64,000 nt of DNA from Blastobasis lacticolella. Its lineage: Eukaryota > Arthropoda > Insecta > Lepidoptera > Blastobasidae. The notes beneath the pieces were generated by a model. It did not search any database. It was not told where the DNA came from and saw nothing but the letters and a program-made list of their open reading frames with translations. Positions 44,021-55,385 of the stretch are shown piece after piece. The DNA lies in assembly GCA_905147135.1 (NCBI GenBank), contig LR990044.1, positions 15,566,122-15,630,121 of the forward strand, given 5' to 3'. Each line of letters starts with the position of its first letter. Position 1 is the stretch's first letter. The position numbers were made by a program, and so were the translations under genes.

Positions 44021-45603
44021 GACGCAACCGCTTACCTAGGAAATCACGCCTTTCTGGACAATTGTCACTTTTAACAATGTATAACAGTTGTCAAAGTTCG
44101 TACTATTGAGATGATTGTGATTCTATCTACTATAAATTACTATTTTGTCGAAATTAAAAGTCATAATACCTGTATAATAATATAAATACAAAAGGTATGT
44201 CAAGGCTTTAAGGTATAATAATTTCAGTGGGTTTAACTTTTGAGGCAAATAAATTTTAACAACTTATATAAATAGCTCTTATCTTTAAAGATTTAGTACC
44301 TAATAATACTTTTTTTTACTTCATACAGTAGGCAAACAGGCAAGCGGGCCTGATGGAAAGTGGTCACCACTGTCTAAATAATTTCTATTCTTCATATTGG
44401 TAATTCTATTTACGATATCGCCACGAGCAACATTTCATTTCACCCTGTAACAGGCCTTAAGTACATTTTTGAATACGAAAAGTGGAGCGGTGAATCGCGG
44501 ATTTTATTTTCACTGAGGGTTTTCGTGCACGAATATTGTACTTTATTTTTATTTACCGCGCCCGGTTCTAAATTGGAAACGAATCTTTTTAAAAACCATA
44601 CTTATTTTCTGGAGGGTCTCATTAAGTTTTATTTGCGCGAATAACACTTATTTGAAATACATACATATAATATGTGTATGTATTTTATATACAGACATAC
44701 CTACACAAAGCTCACGCCACGCCATGTCTCACAGGTGGCGTAGGCAGAGACTATGGACCACCACTTTACTCTGTCCTGACATATCTCCCTAGCCTCGCTT
44801 CTGTTCTTGCCACTTCGGACCCCAGGTTCCATCACATATTTAAGTATATCTGTACTTGTAGCTTTTGGCTTGAGATCGTCTGCACAATTTGATAGTTATG
44901 GTACCTAACCTACACCCCCCCCCCCATCCACGTTCGGACGTACACTTCTTTGTATATTCTTAGTAATTTCCTAATCAATTAAAGCTGTTTCAACATATGT
45001 GGGTATCTACACAATCTATACAACGACTAACTACGAACAAAGAATCTCGACTCCGATAAAACCAGATACGTCCAAATGGGAAGTACTTGACGGGATGATA
45101 AAGGAAAAAAGTTCCTCTTATTCTTTGAGATGTCCTAAGGAGATTAGGAAGGAGCAGACGCGCGAAATTGCTTTACCGCGTGTGGCTTTTACTCACACAT
45201 AGACATCCTAATGAGAATTGTTCTTGTTAATTCCAACATTAATAGCGGGGGTAGTCATTAAGTCAACTTTTGTCAAGGACAACATGCTGGGCTCCCATGC
45301 ACGTGTAAGTACTACTCAAAATAGCATCGTTTTGCCCCGTTCGCGAGTGTTGGCCGTTAAAACTTTTGTGTTTAAACCAATTCCATGTTTATGGGCCTTT
45401 CGGAGTGTTGAATATTTAACTAAGCAATACTATGTTACTTCGAACAATTGAATTGTATGTATGTATATTTTTAGGCCAGACGAATTAACTATTATACTGT
45501 CGGTTTTACTTGCATGCTTGCTGCGGTCATATCATCAAAACTATCCATAGATAGTTTCTTTAGTATATCTTAAACCTAAATAAATGTCTTTCTTAATTTA
45601 AAC
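44021..45603. other. Unassigned; repeat C scrap and poly-C run
   Basis: A family C head, 'aggcaaacaggcaagcgggc', lies at 44331-44350. An 11-base C run is at 44915-44925. Several 67-77-codon ORFs show no motif. Confidence 0.35.
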
Positions 45604-45613
45604 CTCCTCCATA

Positions 45614-45718
45614 GATTTTAAGACTTTCGTGGTTATTCACTACACTTTCACTACACATATTACCGTGTTTGTTGCCACGATTAGCATTGTTTGTACCTCG
45701 ATATTTCGACGATAATTG
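45614..45718 (+). mobile_element. Short Penelope-type insertion with 10-bp duplication
   Basis: Flanked by exact CTCCTCCATA copies at 45604-45613 and 45719-45728. The 105-bp insert starts 'gattttaagactttcgtgg' and ends 'cctcgatatttcgacgataa', the same family as 55505-55739, but its second half is in the opposite sense. Confidence 0.8.
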
Positions 45719-45731
45719 CTCCTCCATATAA

Positions 45732-46325
45732 GTGAAAAGCATCGAGCATAGTTGTGCTTCTTGTGGAGCGAGTGTTGACCGCCTCGGTCACCATGGGCTT
45801 GCCTGTTCTTCGAGCGCTGGCCGCCTCTCCCGTCACGCCGCGATCAATGACATCCTGCGACGGTCTCTCGTCAGCGCCAACGTCCCCGCAATCCTGGAAC
45901 CTCAACACATTGCACGGGACGATGGCAAGAGACCTGACGGGATGTCTATGATACCATGGAGGATGGGTCGCCCGCTGGTGTGGGACGCCACGTGCGCCGA
46001 CACACTAGCTGCGACCTATCTTCCGGAAACCGCTAAACGGGCCGGCGCGGCGGCTGAGATACGAGAGCGCTCGAAGGTGGGCAAGTACAGTTGTCTCGGC
46101 GCCCAATACGAGTTTGTCGCATTTGGTGTCGAGACACTGGGTCCGTGGGGCCCGGGCGCACACTCGCTCTTCATGGAGCTTGGTAAGCGGCTCAGGGAGG
46201 CGACGGGTGACCCACGTGCCGGCAGCTTTCTCGCGCAGCGGTTAAGTATCGCCATCCAGCGCGGGAATGCCGCCGCCATGATGGGCACCTTACCGCGTGG
46301 CCCTGGTTTTTTACATCTTTTTTAA
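45732..46325 (+). pseudogene. C-terminal domain of a non-LTR retrotransposon protein
   Basis: 197 codons open without interruption. A CCHC-like cluster (C8, C11, H20/H21, C25) is followed by DDGKRPDG at 63-70, GRPLVWDATCADTLA at 79-93, FGVETLGPWGPGAHSLF at 131-147 and RLSIAIQRGNAAAMMG at 170-185. I recognise this block order as a LINE C-terminus found in many invertebrate genomes. The RPDG...WDATC pair could be a restriction-like nuclease core, but that is a guess. The frame is markedly GC-richer than its surroundings, and intact, which suggests a fairly recent insertion. The initiating GTG at 45732 is not a native start. The reverse transcriptase portion is absent, so it is inactive. A diverged relative lies at 62662-62871. 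Confidence 0.8.
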
Positions 46326-46490
46326 TTTAGTTTAGTTAGTTAATAAAATATTTATATCTTATAAGGGTTTAGTTTAGTATATTTTATATGTATTACTGTA
46401 TATATTTTTGGTATTTTAGATGTAGGTATTAGTGTATATTGTTATTATAAATGTAAATTATTTTATCAATAAAGTGAAAAGCCATAATCT
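45732..46490 (+). mobile_element. LINE 3' end (family with GRPLVWDATC motif)
   Basis: The C-terminal ORF is followed by an AT-rich 3' UTR ending 'tcaataaagtgaaaa' near 46485. The 5' part is missing, its edge coinciding with the Penelope insertion's duplication. Confidence 0.8.
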
Positions 46491-46492
46491 CA

Positions 46493-46577
46493 ACGCTTGG
46501 CAGGCAAGTTGGGGTCAGCAGTGTTTAAAATAAAATACATAACACAAAACGCTGATGCCCATTTTCTGATCCAGGCC
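46493..46577 (+). repeat. Repeat family F, internal fragment
   Basis: 'Ataatctcaacgcttggcag' to 'cgctgatgcccattttctga' matches the middle of the 32507 copy. Confidence 0.6.
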
Positions 46578-46617
46578 TCCTAGCTGGTCAACATTTAAGC
46601 TAAGATTGTAACTTAGA

Positions 46618-46975
46618 GAGCGTCCGTGTGCCGAGTGGTTAAGGTATCCGACTTGTAAGCAAGAGTTACTGGGGTTGAATCCCACTGCGGTCTTGTACCA
46701 AGGCCATGTAAGGCCATGTAAGCATTGAAAACCGATGCTCTTACGGTGAGGGAAAACAGTGTGATGAAGCCTGAATATTCAAGCAACTGAATGTGTAACC
46801 ATTATCCAATCTGGTCAGGTTCCCCAGGTAGCAGGGTCACGGAGGTCAGAGGGCAGTCACTCCACTGTAATTATCTGATCTGCCAAATCCTGGATCATGG
46901 TCAAGGCGGACCCCAGGCCCTCGTATTGAAGAACACAACCGGGAAATAAGCGCTAAAATGATTATTATTTTTGAT
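46618..46975 (+). mobile_element. SINE family 1, longest copy
   Basis: The tRNA-Ser/Leu-like head is GTGCCGAGTGGTTAAGGTAT with a box B-like GGGGTTGAATCCC (46671-46683). The body has 'accgatgctcttacggtgag', 'caatctggtcaggttccc', 'caaatcctggatcatggtca' and ends 'gcgctaaaatgattattatt'. It shows both Pol III boxes in one copy. No target duplication was found by eye. Confidence 0.85.
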
Positions 46976-47659
46976 ATTGATCACTGTGTAATTAAACATT
47001 GTGCCGACCCCACTAAGCGGGATAAGAACGTAGATGACGATGATTAATCTTGTATGACATCCCTAAGTCGAAGAGATGTGTGCAATATTCGATTCTGCCG
47101 AACACGGCTAAGTCTTTTGCTCATAATAATATCCTATTACAACTTTATCGGTTAGTATGATTTCTATCATACATATTCATCATGGCTACGCACTCTACTA
47201 ACTCCTACGCAATGGCGGTGAATAAACTGAAACTCGTAGTCAAATCCACGAAACTACTACTCGGTTTATTCATCGTGATTATTATTTCATCACGCTCACA
47301 GCTCTACCATTCCGTTTGTCAAAGTTCACAGAGGGTCCAGTCTCAGTGAGAATTCCCCACCCTGATGTAGATTTGATGCATTCTGGATGTGTTATGGCTG
47401 GTTGTTGTTGGTTCGATGTTGTTTCTACATGTGTCTGGGACTTCTGTTGTTAGGTTCGTAAAACAACTTTGACTTGTACAATTATTTTCACGGTTTGTAA
47501 AATATTTTTCCTCTGCTAGTTTGTTAGTGGGATGCGCGCTTTTATTTTTTGTAAAATGTTTACTAGTCCATTTCAAACTAGTTATTTGTAATAATAAACT
47601 TGATATTCTATTTTAATTGTTAGTATCTAAAATTTTTGTGGTATTATCTATACATAGTA
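46976..47659. other. Unassigned
   Basis: A 77-codon minus ORF at 47343-47576 is Thr/Asn-rich without a motif. A short dyad GAATAAAC...GTTTATTC lies around 47219-47270. Confidence 0.3.
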
Positions 47660-47802
47660 CAAGACAAAGTCGCTTCGCGCCGTCTGCGCTACGCTTAAAT
47701 CAAGAATAGATAGAGCGATTCAAGAGGAAGCTTTACAAGCAAGAAAAAAAGGGTAGGTAGGGGTAAAGTAGGTGTACGCGAACGAAGTCGCGCCGCCACT
47801 AG
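47660..47802 (+). mobile_element. Helitron-like 3' end with hairpin
   Basis: Ends with the hairpin CGCGA-ACGAAG-TCGCG (47777-47792), seven bases later CTAG (47799-47802), then T. 'Gattcaagaggaagctttac' and 'gggtaggtaggggtaaagta' precede it, shared with 56235 and 57300. Confidence 0.6.
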
Positions 47803-49138
47803 TACTTGATAGACAATAGATAAACAATTCAAGTAGAAGATTTACTGCATACAAAACGAAAGTAACGTTGAAAAATCCCCTCTGCCCACGTGGTCCGACT
47901 TGTCTGACTGTGACTAGTCGGACGACGTAAGCTTCCTAAGGCGTAATAAGTGTCTGTAAAATATCTTTAAAGAACCATTCCACTAATATTATCAGACGAG
48001 CTTGGAATCGCAAATTAAAATACCATTTCCAGATCGCAGTGATCCTGGATTAAAGTCTAATCATCCGTTAACTTTCCGGCTATGCTAATATAATGAAACC
48101 CCAAACTGCTGAAGCTCGGAACTTCCTTAATATAATATTTCAAAAATTATTCTGTTGCTGGCACCGAATTTGCGATTTTCCATTTGTCCTGCCTGAACAT
48201 TGTCGTTTAATGCACTTTATTTGTACGAGAACTTTTACTGTATTTAGAACTTTGTCTCTCTATCAAAGTACCAAAATCTAAAGCGATCGCAAATAATATA
48301 ACTTCACTGTTTATACTTTTGTTTACCTACTTTAGTTTATTTACGATCTGATAGAAGAAAACAACTTTATTTATTTATCCGCGTTTGCGAGTTGTAGTTG
48401 TAAAATATATCAAATGTCTTCCGAAACTGAATGGCTTCTATAAAAAAACTGCTAAGAAATCTCAACCGTCTCCATAACCTAAAAATATAAGGAGTGAACT
48501 CCCCAAGTTTGACAAAGTAGAGCAATTTGTCAACCCTTCCAATTGTTATTGTTTTACAACCTTTGTTTATGCCGGAACATTAATAAACAAGGTCAAAAAA
48601 TGTCAACACTAATAAATCAATGCCAAAGCAGCGACGGGGGACAAACGACATTACCGTCCTCCCAGCTATTTTCAATTTCTTTAACAACTTGTTTGTTTGC
48701 CGAGAGATATTGATAACGGTATTTGTTAATCATTGTATTCCCTATAATTATGGTCGTCCCTTCAACTCTGAATCGTTCGAAGATTTCTATTCAATTATAT
48801 TTCAAACCAATTTCAATCAATCAGTTTATTTGCTTTGCTTCCGTATGAATAGAATCGAAGATTACTCATATAATGTCTTACATATTCTCAATATGAATTT
48901 GAGAACCTTAATTGGAAGGTCGGGCCCATATTCGCCATTAATTGGCATTCATTTGATATATTTATACTAAATGAAGAATATATTAAGTTAAGCAAATGAG
49001 TATAAACCATTTTATTGTGTGCAATAACAAGTTTTTAATTACTTATTAATTTAAGAAAATTTCACATTCTTATATTCCAAAATCAAACAAGCTTCAGACA
49101 TCACCACACACATAAACGTTGAACACCACTTATGATCT
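47803..49138. other. Nothing recognised
   Basis: A 116-codon plus ORF at 48620-48970 has a strongly AT-driven composition and no motif; not called a gene. Confidence 0.35.
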
Positions 49139-49339
49139 GTTTATTCTGACTTGCCTTATTTGGTGAACAAACAATGCCCAAAATCACGACTTGCCGTATC
49201 AATCACGCTACGTATATTGCGTATAAATGTCTTGAATTATACAAGAAAAACATAAAATATGAATTTAAACGAATACTGCTGCCCATCATCCATTTAAATA
49301 CATAATTTGCTGAACCAAATAGGACGAGTCAGAATAAAC
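49139..49339. mobile_element. MITE with 26-bp inverted repeats
   Basis: 49139-49164 starts GTTTATTCTGACTTGCC; the complement of 49314-49339 starts GTTTATTCTGACTCGTC. 23 of 26 positions agree. The 201-bp interior is AT-rich and non-coding. A clear target duplication was not seen. Confidence 0.75.
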
Positions 49340-49517
49340 ATACCATAGACTGTGAGGGCTTCGTAGGTTATCATACTTTCGAGCTAAAGTAGACGTCTAG
49401 AAGATGCACATATCCTTGGTGCACAACATGGCACAAAAAAAAATGATTTTTTTGAGTTACCCAATCTTAGACTTTTCGTAGCAATAGTTAGATATCCTCT
49501 TGTGTGCGTTCTATAAG

Positions 49518-49652
49518 TAAAAAGACAGGTCTGCCTCACATCCTCTTCGCTGTTTCGCTCATTTTTCTTTTTGCTTACTATAATGTGGCTAAAAGCTATA
49601 TGGCTGAAAAGCGAAACAGCCAAGAGGATTTTAGGCAGTCCAGTTTCTTTTA
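49518..49652. repeat. Imperfect foldback, ~45-bp arms
   Basis: 'Cctcttcgctgtttcgctca' on the left pairs with the complement of 'aaaagcgaaacagccaagag' on the right, with mismatches. Because of the symmetry, ORFs appear on both strands (49504-49722 plus, 49384-49683 minus) and are not taken as genes. Confidence 0.65.
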
Positions 49653-50538
49653 CTTTTACGACGTAGGAAACCGTCACCCTCACAGTCTAATTACTTTATG
49701 CCAACTGCTGTTTGGCACCTAAGCAAAATCCTAAAATCACCTCTGCAAAGAAGAAAGCGACGCAAGCGACTGTCTCCCGGTGTTCCTAATCTATTGCCCG
49801 GATTGTACCGGGCTCGATCAATCACGTGGACAAAGTGCGGACGTGGACGTCAACCGAGCGAAGTTTGCGATTAGCCAGCCAGACGGACGGCGCGAATGCT
49901 TAAGTAGGCCTCTTGACGAATTGCTTCATTATTAAGGACCTGCCATATATCAGAGTTTCGGATTACTGCTTGCGGCTCCTTGTTTTCCGGGTTGGTTACT
50001 GCTACCGTTGGTTTGTTCTTGCGTCCTTTTTTGAAAGATTTAGTTTGGAATTTTATTTTTAAATTTTCTGTATGTTTTATTTTATACCTAATATCTATGT
50101 TTATCCTTTTATAAACATTATAATATTTTTTTAATCAAAGTTTTTAAAGTTTAAAAAAAAATGAGTTTATTTTAACATAGCCGTCACTTTGAATTTAGAA
50201 AGGTAGTCGAAATATTTTTAAGTCCTGGTTAACACAATATTCGTACTCCACTCAGCAAGTTACAGACCAACACGATAAAAGCAGACACTCGTACATGAAG
50301 GAAGAATTTCTACAAACTTGTGTCAGAACACATTTGTGTTAGTACAGACATTTGGCAAGTGCTTCTCCTTAAATTGTTCTGACGAATTACCGGAATTAAG
50401 ATTAAGACAACCTGCCTCTTCATGCTAAGAGGCAACGCGAATGCCCCGAAACGCAATATTTGTTGTCTTAATTAAGGTATTTGGCTTGGTGCTCTTGTTC
50501 CGTTTAATTAAGGTGGCTCTTCGACTTTTTAGAAACTT
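49653..50538. other. Unassigned, with a nested stem structure
   Basis: At 50401-50472 an 11-bp outer stem (ATTAAGACAAC / GTTGTCTTAAT) encloses a 7-bp hairpin (GCCTCTT-catgct-AAGAGGC) and a 3-bp one. No gene or shared repeat was seen. Confidence 0.35.
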
Positions 50539-50557
50539 ATTATGTTCAGCTGTAGGT

Positions 50558-50865
50558 GCCAGGAGCCAGGAGCGTCGGTGGCATAGTGGTTAGGGTCTCC
50601 GACTCGTAATAATTAGCGGTAGACTAATGAAGACTCTTTTCTTTAGTTAGAGTTATTTTCATTAGTACTACTAACCGATGCTCTTACGGTGAGGAAAAAC
50701 ATCGTAATGAAAGCTGTACATTCAGGTGACTGAGTGTGTAGCCTTGATCGAATCTGGTCAGGTTCCCCTGGTAGCAGGGCCATGGAGGTCAAATGGCATT
50801 CGCTCCACTGTAATTCCGGGCCCTCGTGTTTGAGAGCACAACCAAGCCAAGCCAAGATGATGAGG
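50558..50865 (+). mobile_element. SINE family 1 with exact 19-bp target duplication
   Basis: Flanked by identical ATTATGTTCAGCTGTAGGT copies at 50539-50557 and 50866-50884. A 13-base leader (gccaggagccagg) precedes the tRNA head; box A TGGCATAGTGG is at 50579-50589. The 3' end is 'aagccaagatgatgagg'. The intact duplication dates it as one of the younger insertions here. Confidence 0.92.
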
Positions 50866-50884
50866 ATTATGTTCAGCTGTAGGT

Positions 50885-51389
50885 CGCTAAACAGCTAGTA
50901 CACCTTGACGCTTGAATAACTTTACCACAGTAAAATAAATCACGTGACTGATGATGTACGTAACAATGAAGTTTTTCAGACATACCTAGTGGTTTAATAA
51001 TACGATATAAATAACGCAAATTGAATGCGGTTAAGTTTCTGTCGTGACAAAGCTTTGCGGAGCCGAAGGACCTAGGTTTCGTTGATATATGTTTTCATCA
51101 TATGATTCATCAAATTATCCTCAGGACCTCAATTGCTGTAAATAGGCCTCCTCCTAAACCTGTGAATTTTTCATCAGCCGGCTCCCACAAACTTTACCAA
51201 TTCGTCTGTCTAACTCTTGGAGTTGACTTACGATTCTATTTTAAGTTCTTTAGATTTTACAATTTCTTAAGGCTTATAGGTCAAAATCTCTGCCCGAGAC
51301 GGACATAAGAATGATCGAGGTTGCTATATACGCTAATACCCTTGACCAAATCATCGTAGGCGATACTAATAGGTTTTCACTGTTTACCA
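50885..51389. other. Nothing recognised
   Basis: No shared repeat or coding signal. Confidence 0.35.
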
Positions 51390-51429
51390 GGGTTCAGTGC
51401 TTACTTGTGTGACACCTTACCTGTTCTGC

Positions 51430-51700
51430 GTAATGCTCGATGACCTCCCAGTTGAAATTTTGGACAAGCATCTATGGCATGTAATATATGAATAACATAT
51501 ACAATTCATACCTTTAGGTGCAGGTAACAAAAAGGCAGAACCGCCTGTAATTTCGTTTGCTACCTTATTATTCAAACCAGAACACAACAATGCAAGCATT
51601 GTTTGGCGGCAGAAACAGATATGGCGGTGGTAATCACCCAGGCGGACTGCTTAGACTTGACAGAGTCCTACCACCTGAGACATCCTTTAGTCCACGCGAA
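51430..51700 (+). repeat. Dispersed repeat family E
   Basis: 'Tgcaggtaacaaaaaggcag', 'aaccagaacacaacaatgca', 'ttggcggcagaaacagatat' and 'acccaggcggactgcttaga' are present. The plus-strand order equals that of 59040 and 60085. Confidence 0.7.
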
Positions 51701-52174
51701 CGAAGTGTTAATATTCCCTATTTTCAAAAACAGCACCTAACAACACCAAACACCACAAGCAGCACCTAAAACTCCGCCATCAGCAAATCGGCACGAAATC
51801 TCACATTTCAAATTCCTCTGTGAGCATTTCAGCGAGTTTTATAACAAGGTAACGTATAGTTGCAGTAAGAGCTCACGAAATGCTTAACGGCTAAGCACTC
51901 ACAACTGCAGTTAACGGGGTAAAGCAGCCCACGTACGTGCTCCGAGGTTCCGCAGTTTAGTAGAGGTGCTGTTTTAATGGGGCGTACGGTACACAACGTT
52001 GCAAGGTTCATATCGTACGCCGATGTTTGATTTAATGTGCGCGCTTTTGAATATTGTCAGGTATGAGTGTAGTGTGAAGCTTTCTTTGAGCTTATTTTGA
52101 GCATTGACTCCGGTGGAAAGCCAAGCGAATCATGACTGACTTGATATTTCATCTCGTTTCATACTGAAAACTTG
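51701..52174. other. Nothing recognised
   Basis: No shared repeat or coding signal. Confidence 0.35.
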
Positions 52175-52184
52175 TGTGTATCAA

Positions 52185-52341
52185 CACATTTAAAGGGTAT
52201 GTTCCGGGTTTCCTACCGCGTACCTTTGTTGACGAGTAGCCCGATATTTCAACACATTTGCATGCATCATGATCACGGGACGACCCCGGAACATACCCTT
52301 AAAATGTGTAATAATAACCGCGATAGTTTAAAACATTATGT
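52185..52341 (+). mobile_element. Short Penelope-derived insertion with 10-bp duplication
   Basis: Exact TGTGTATCAA copies flank it (52175-52184 and 52342-52351). A 25-nt inverted pair with one mismatch (52184-52208 and 52285-52309, core AAGGGTATGTTCCGGG) encloses 'gacgagtagcccgatatttc' and 'gcatgcatcatgatcacggg'. The tail 'ataataaccgcgatagttta' ends the element. It links to the nuclease-bearing copy at 16268. Confidence 0.88.
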
Positions 52342-52351
52342 TGTGTATCAA

Positions 52352-53457
52352 TATTCATGTATCAATACATGAAATAAGTAACTATTTCATTTGTGTTGGT
52401 GAAATAGTTTCAGAGAGTTATAAATACAGTTTTGTATAAACATTTTGTATCTATACTTTAATTGTTACTTACAGATCTCGAACCTATAGGTACACACAGG
52501 CACCAGTGTCCCATGTGACATTGGTTATATCAAAAGTTAAATTATTAAGGGTTTAAGCTTGTTAACATACTTGCGTACTTTTATTTAGTATTGTATTTCT
52601 CTACTTTTTCTGTACACTTGACATACACTTTTTCAAAAGACGTCCTTGACCAACCAATCCTTCTATATTAGGCATATTTTAGTTAATAATATAAAATCAG
52701 TTAAAATATTATAAATAAGCGCTTCTAAGAAGAAGGGAAATATTTACAATAAATATTTACAATGTCGAAGGGATTAAAATAAAACTTGGCAATTTGCGCC
52801 CCACTTGGAGTAACACAATTTCCCTTCAATTCCAAAGTTAGCTGCACTCGAAAAGTTTGCATCAAACTTCATTTCCCGAACGGCTGAGTATACATAAAAC
52901 TAGTACGACGTCGTCCCGCAAACTTGGCGTCGACCTCTTAGTTTATGTTTATGACAAATCATAACCTCAAAGTTGTGGCGACGCCGTAAAGTTTCTTACG
53001 TTGTCATACCGCAGGTGCATTTGCTCCCAATCTGGAGGGAACAAACAACAGCTGATCGCAACGGCGATTACTGAGTTGGTCTGAACATGCTCGCTGATTG
53101 GTCCGCCTTGGTTCCAACTTGGAACAGATGTGTAAGACGAGTTTGTTTGCCAAGATCCGTCACGTCCCACGTTAGCCCGCCTTGGGACGGTTTGTCCCGA
53201 AATTATATATCTGAGTGCGTAATTGTTGCTGGAGCCTTTTGAAGTAGGTCTGATGGAGGGTTCCAATGTTTACGGCATCGATACCGTAGAACGGTTGTAC
53301 TACATAACTAAGCTAATATTATGATATTTTAAAGTGTCAATAGTTGTACTGCTGGTTTACAACTTATGCTATTAATATTTTAGACAAAATATAACTGAAT
53401 TTATTAAAGCCCTAGAGAGGGCTCAAGGAAAATGTCAAAGATTTACACAGTATGCTA
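52352..53457. other. Unassigned
   Basis: A GC-richer patch at 52960-53270 carries a 99-codon minus ORF without motif and an ATTGG (CCAAT) element near 53096. No other signal. Confidence 0.3.
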
Positions 53458-54030
53458 TGTATATGTCGCAGCCATCTGGTTAAATAAGCCATTTAATGAG
53501 AAGGTAAGGCTGTTAATTAAACGCCGGCTTTCATTTGAATGCCTAGGCCGATTGTTGATTAAACTAGCATCACTCAACGTTTAACTAGTTGGCTTATAGT
53601 AAGCCAGCCATTTGAAGACGGCTGACGTAAAATCAGATTTCAATTTCGTTTAAATTTTTTCCACTGCGGCACTGGTCACCACAACAAATACTATCAATAT
53701 TATAGGTACCTACTCGCAGTACAATTAGTTGTTTACTTACTGAAATTGTTGCCACAAATAATATCATTCTTCGATAAAAGTGATATTTATATATTCGCTA
53801 TTTTTATCTTAGTAAGGTTATCATTTAAGTTACGAACTCATGTTCACTCTAACCAAACATATATTTACCTTTAACAAAACGGCTAGATAACGTTCAGCCA
53901 AGTAGCTGCACGTTACATTCAACTACTTGGCTAGTTGCCCTTTAGTCATTCAATTGAATGCCGGCGTTTAATAAACGGACTGCCTTTTTAATTTAATGGC
54001 TGATTTAACCAAATGGCTGCGACATATACA
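53458..54030. mobile_element. Non-autonomous DNA transposon with ~85-bp inverted termini
   Basis: Both ends read TGTATATGTCGCAGCCAT inward. Similarity between the left arm and the complement of the right arm continues through 'ggttaaat', 'attaaacgccggc' and 'ttgaatg' (about 85 bp, gapped). A 9-bp inner palindrome, GCCAAGTAG...CTACTTGGC, sits at about 53898-53932. The 573-bp length, long termini and lack of ORF fit a MITE or foldback; the superfamily is not recognised. Confidence 0.8.
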
Positions 54031-55385
54031 GTGTCCTTACTTACCGTAATAAACACAAGCCACGATTTTTACGTCGACGGATTTGAAGTAAACAGAATCT
54101 AGATCTAGAAGGCTTACGAAAGGTATCTATATCGTGCGAATGTGAATGGAAGGATCAGCAGAATTCGCCCGAAAACGATATTATAGGTATTTTCATTGAA
54201 CATGGTCTGTCTTTTTTCCAGGTTTTTCTCACGGTTAGGTTATTTAAGTAAAGTATCAAAACTAGTTAAGTCATTGGTGGTTCACAGTAATTCCGTGAAC
54301 TGTTTTTAGTGTCTTACGGGGAAATCCTAATCCTAAATTAAAGGGAAACTGAAAAATAAATAACAAAATACCCAATTGGGTAAATATCCAGAATCTTAAC
54401 TCCTAAAAATTAATACACAATACTGAGCTAATACTGACACACTTTTTCAAAAAGGTGAGTGTATCGTCAACCGGCGTAAATTTATAAAGAGATATATGGA
54501 TGTGGCAGAGGCAAAATATATCAAATGACAATATCGTACCTTGTGGCACTCTTTAGTCGCTGCTTATCCGTATGGGGTACGAGCGTATATGTAAGTAGGG
54601 ATTATCGTTGAAGCATTACATAACATAATTTAAAGTTACGTCGATCGAAAACAATATCCTTGCCATTAATGAAAAAACAACTTGATATTCCCCGAAGACG
54701 GGAGAAAAGAAAAGCAAACTCCACCTAATTAGATAACAAGACCGAAAGACTTTAAATTATAATTAATAGACAAACGATGAGTCCATTAACACTCAATTTA
54801 ACAAAGATTGCGGAAGGCAAACAATGAGAAAAACCAACAGTATAAGAGCGGGCCAAACTTTTTCAAACAGCGAGTTTGAAACTGAATGCAAAATTTTCGT
54901 CTGCTCTCTGAGACAGCGTAGTACAGCCCACAATAGACATTTATCTCAGCTATTAGCTAACTAGTTTCTGAGCTGGACCACTAGCAAAATATAGGGCTGC
55001 ACAATTCAGGAACTTTAACTGTTACTGGAAACACTTTTGTGAAGATGTGTTCATTTAAATTGCGGACATTTTATGAGAACGATTAGATTTGGTCATACTA
55101 GGGATCAAAACATCTGCCTGCATTTGTGAGCACACATAGCGCTGGCTATGTAATAATTCAAAAGTATTCCATTTGAAATATAAGTAAGTTGTAGTAGTTA
55201 GAATAGTTGTCTAATTATAGCTCTCAACAAAGTAACCTGCTTATATATTTTATTTTGTCCCGCTACCTAAATATGGTACCGCAATACCAAGATAGGCGGC
55301 CTTGAGAAACGATTGTGCCACCAAACCTTATTTGACAATTACGACCAATCTATCAAGAATGTTAGAACTAAGAATAAGAATTTTT
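54031..55385. other. Unassigned, one LINE relic
   Basis: A LINE end relic at 54475-54600 reads KRYMDVAEAK, then LWHSLVAAYPYGVRAYM in a second frame, similar to 34185-34295. The rest is featureless. Confidence 0.4.

Noticed and set aside
48620..48970. 116-codon ORF, Phe/Ile/Asn-rich
   Set aside because: Composition follows the AT-rich DNA; no signal peptide, motif or promoter was seen.
52967..53266. 99-codon minus ORF in a GC-richer patch
   Set aside because: No motif, no promoter and no partner exon; left as unassigned DNA.
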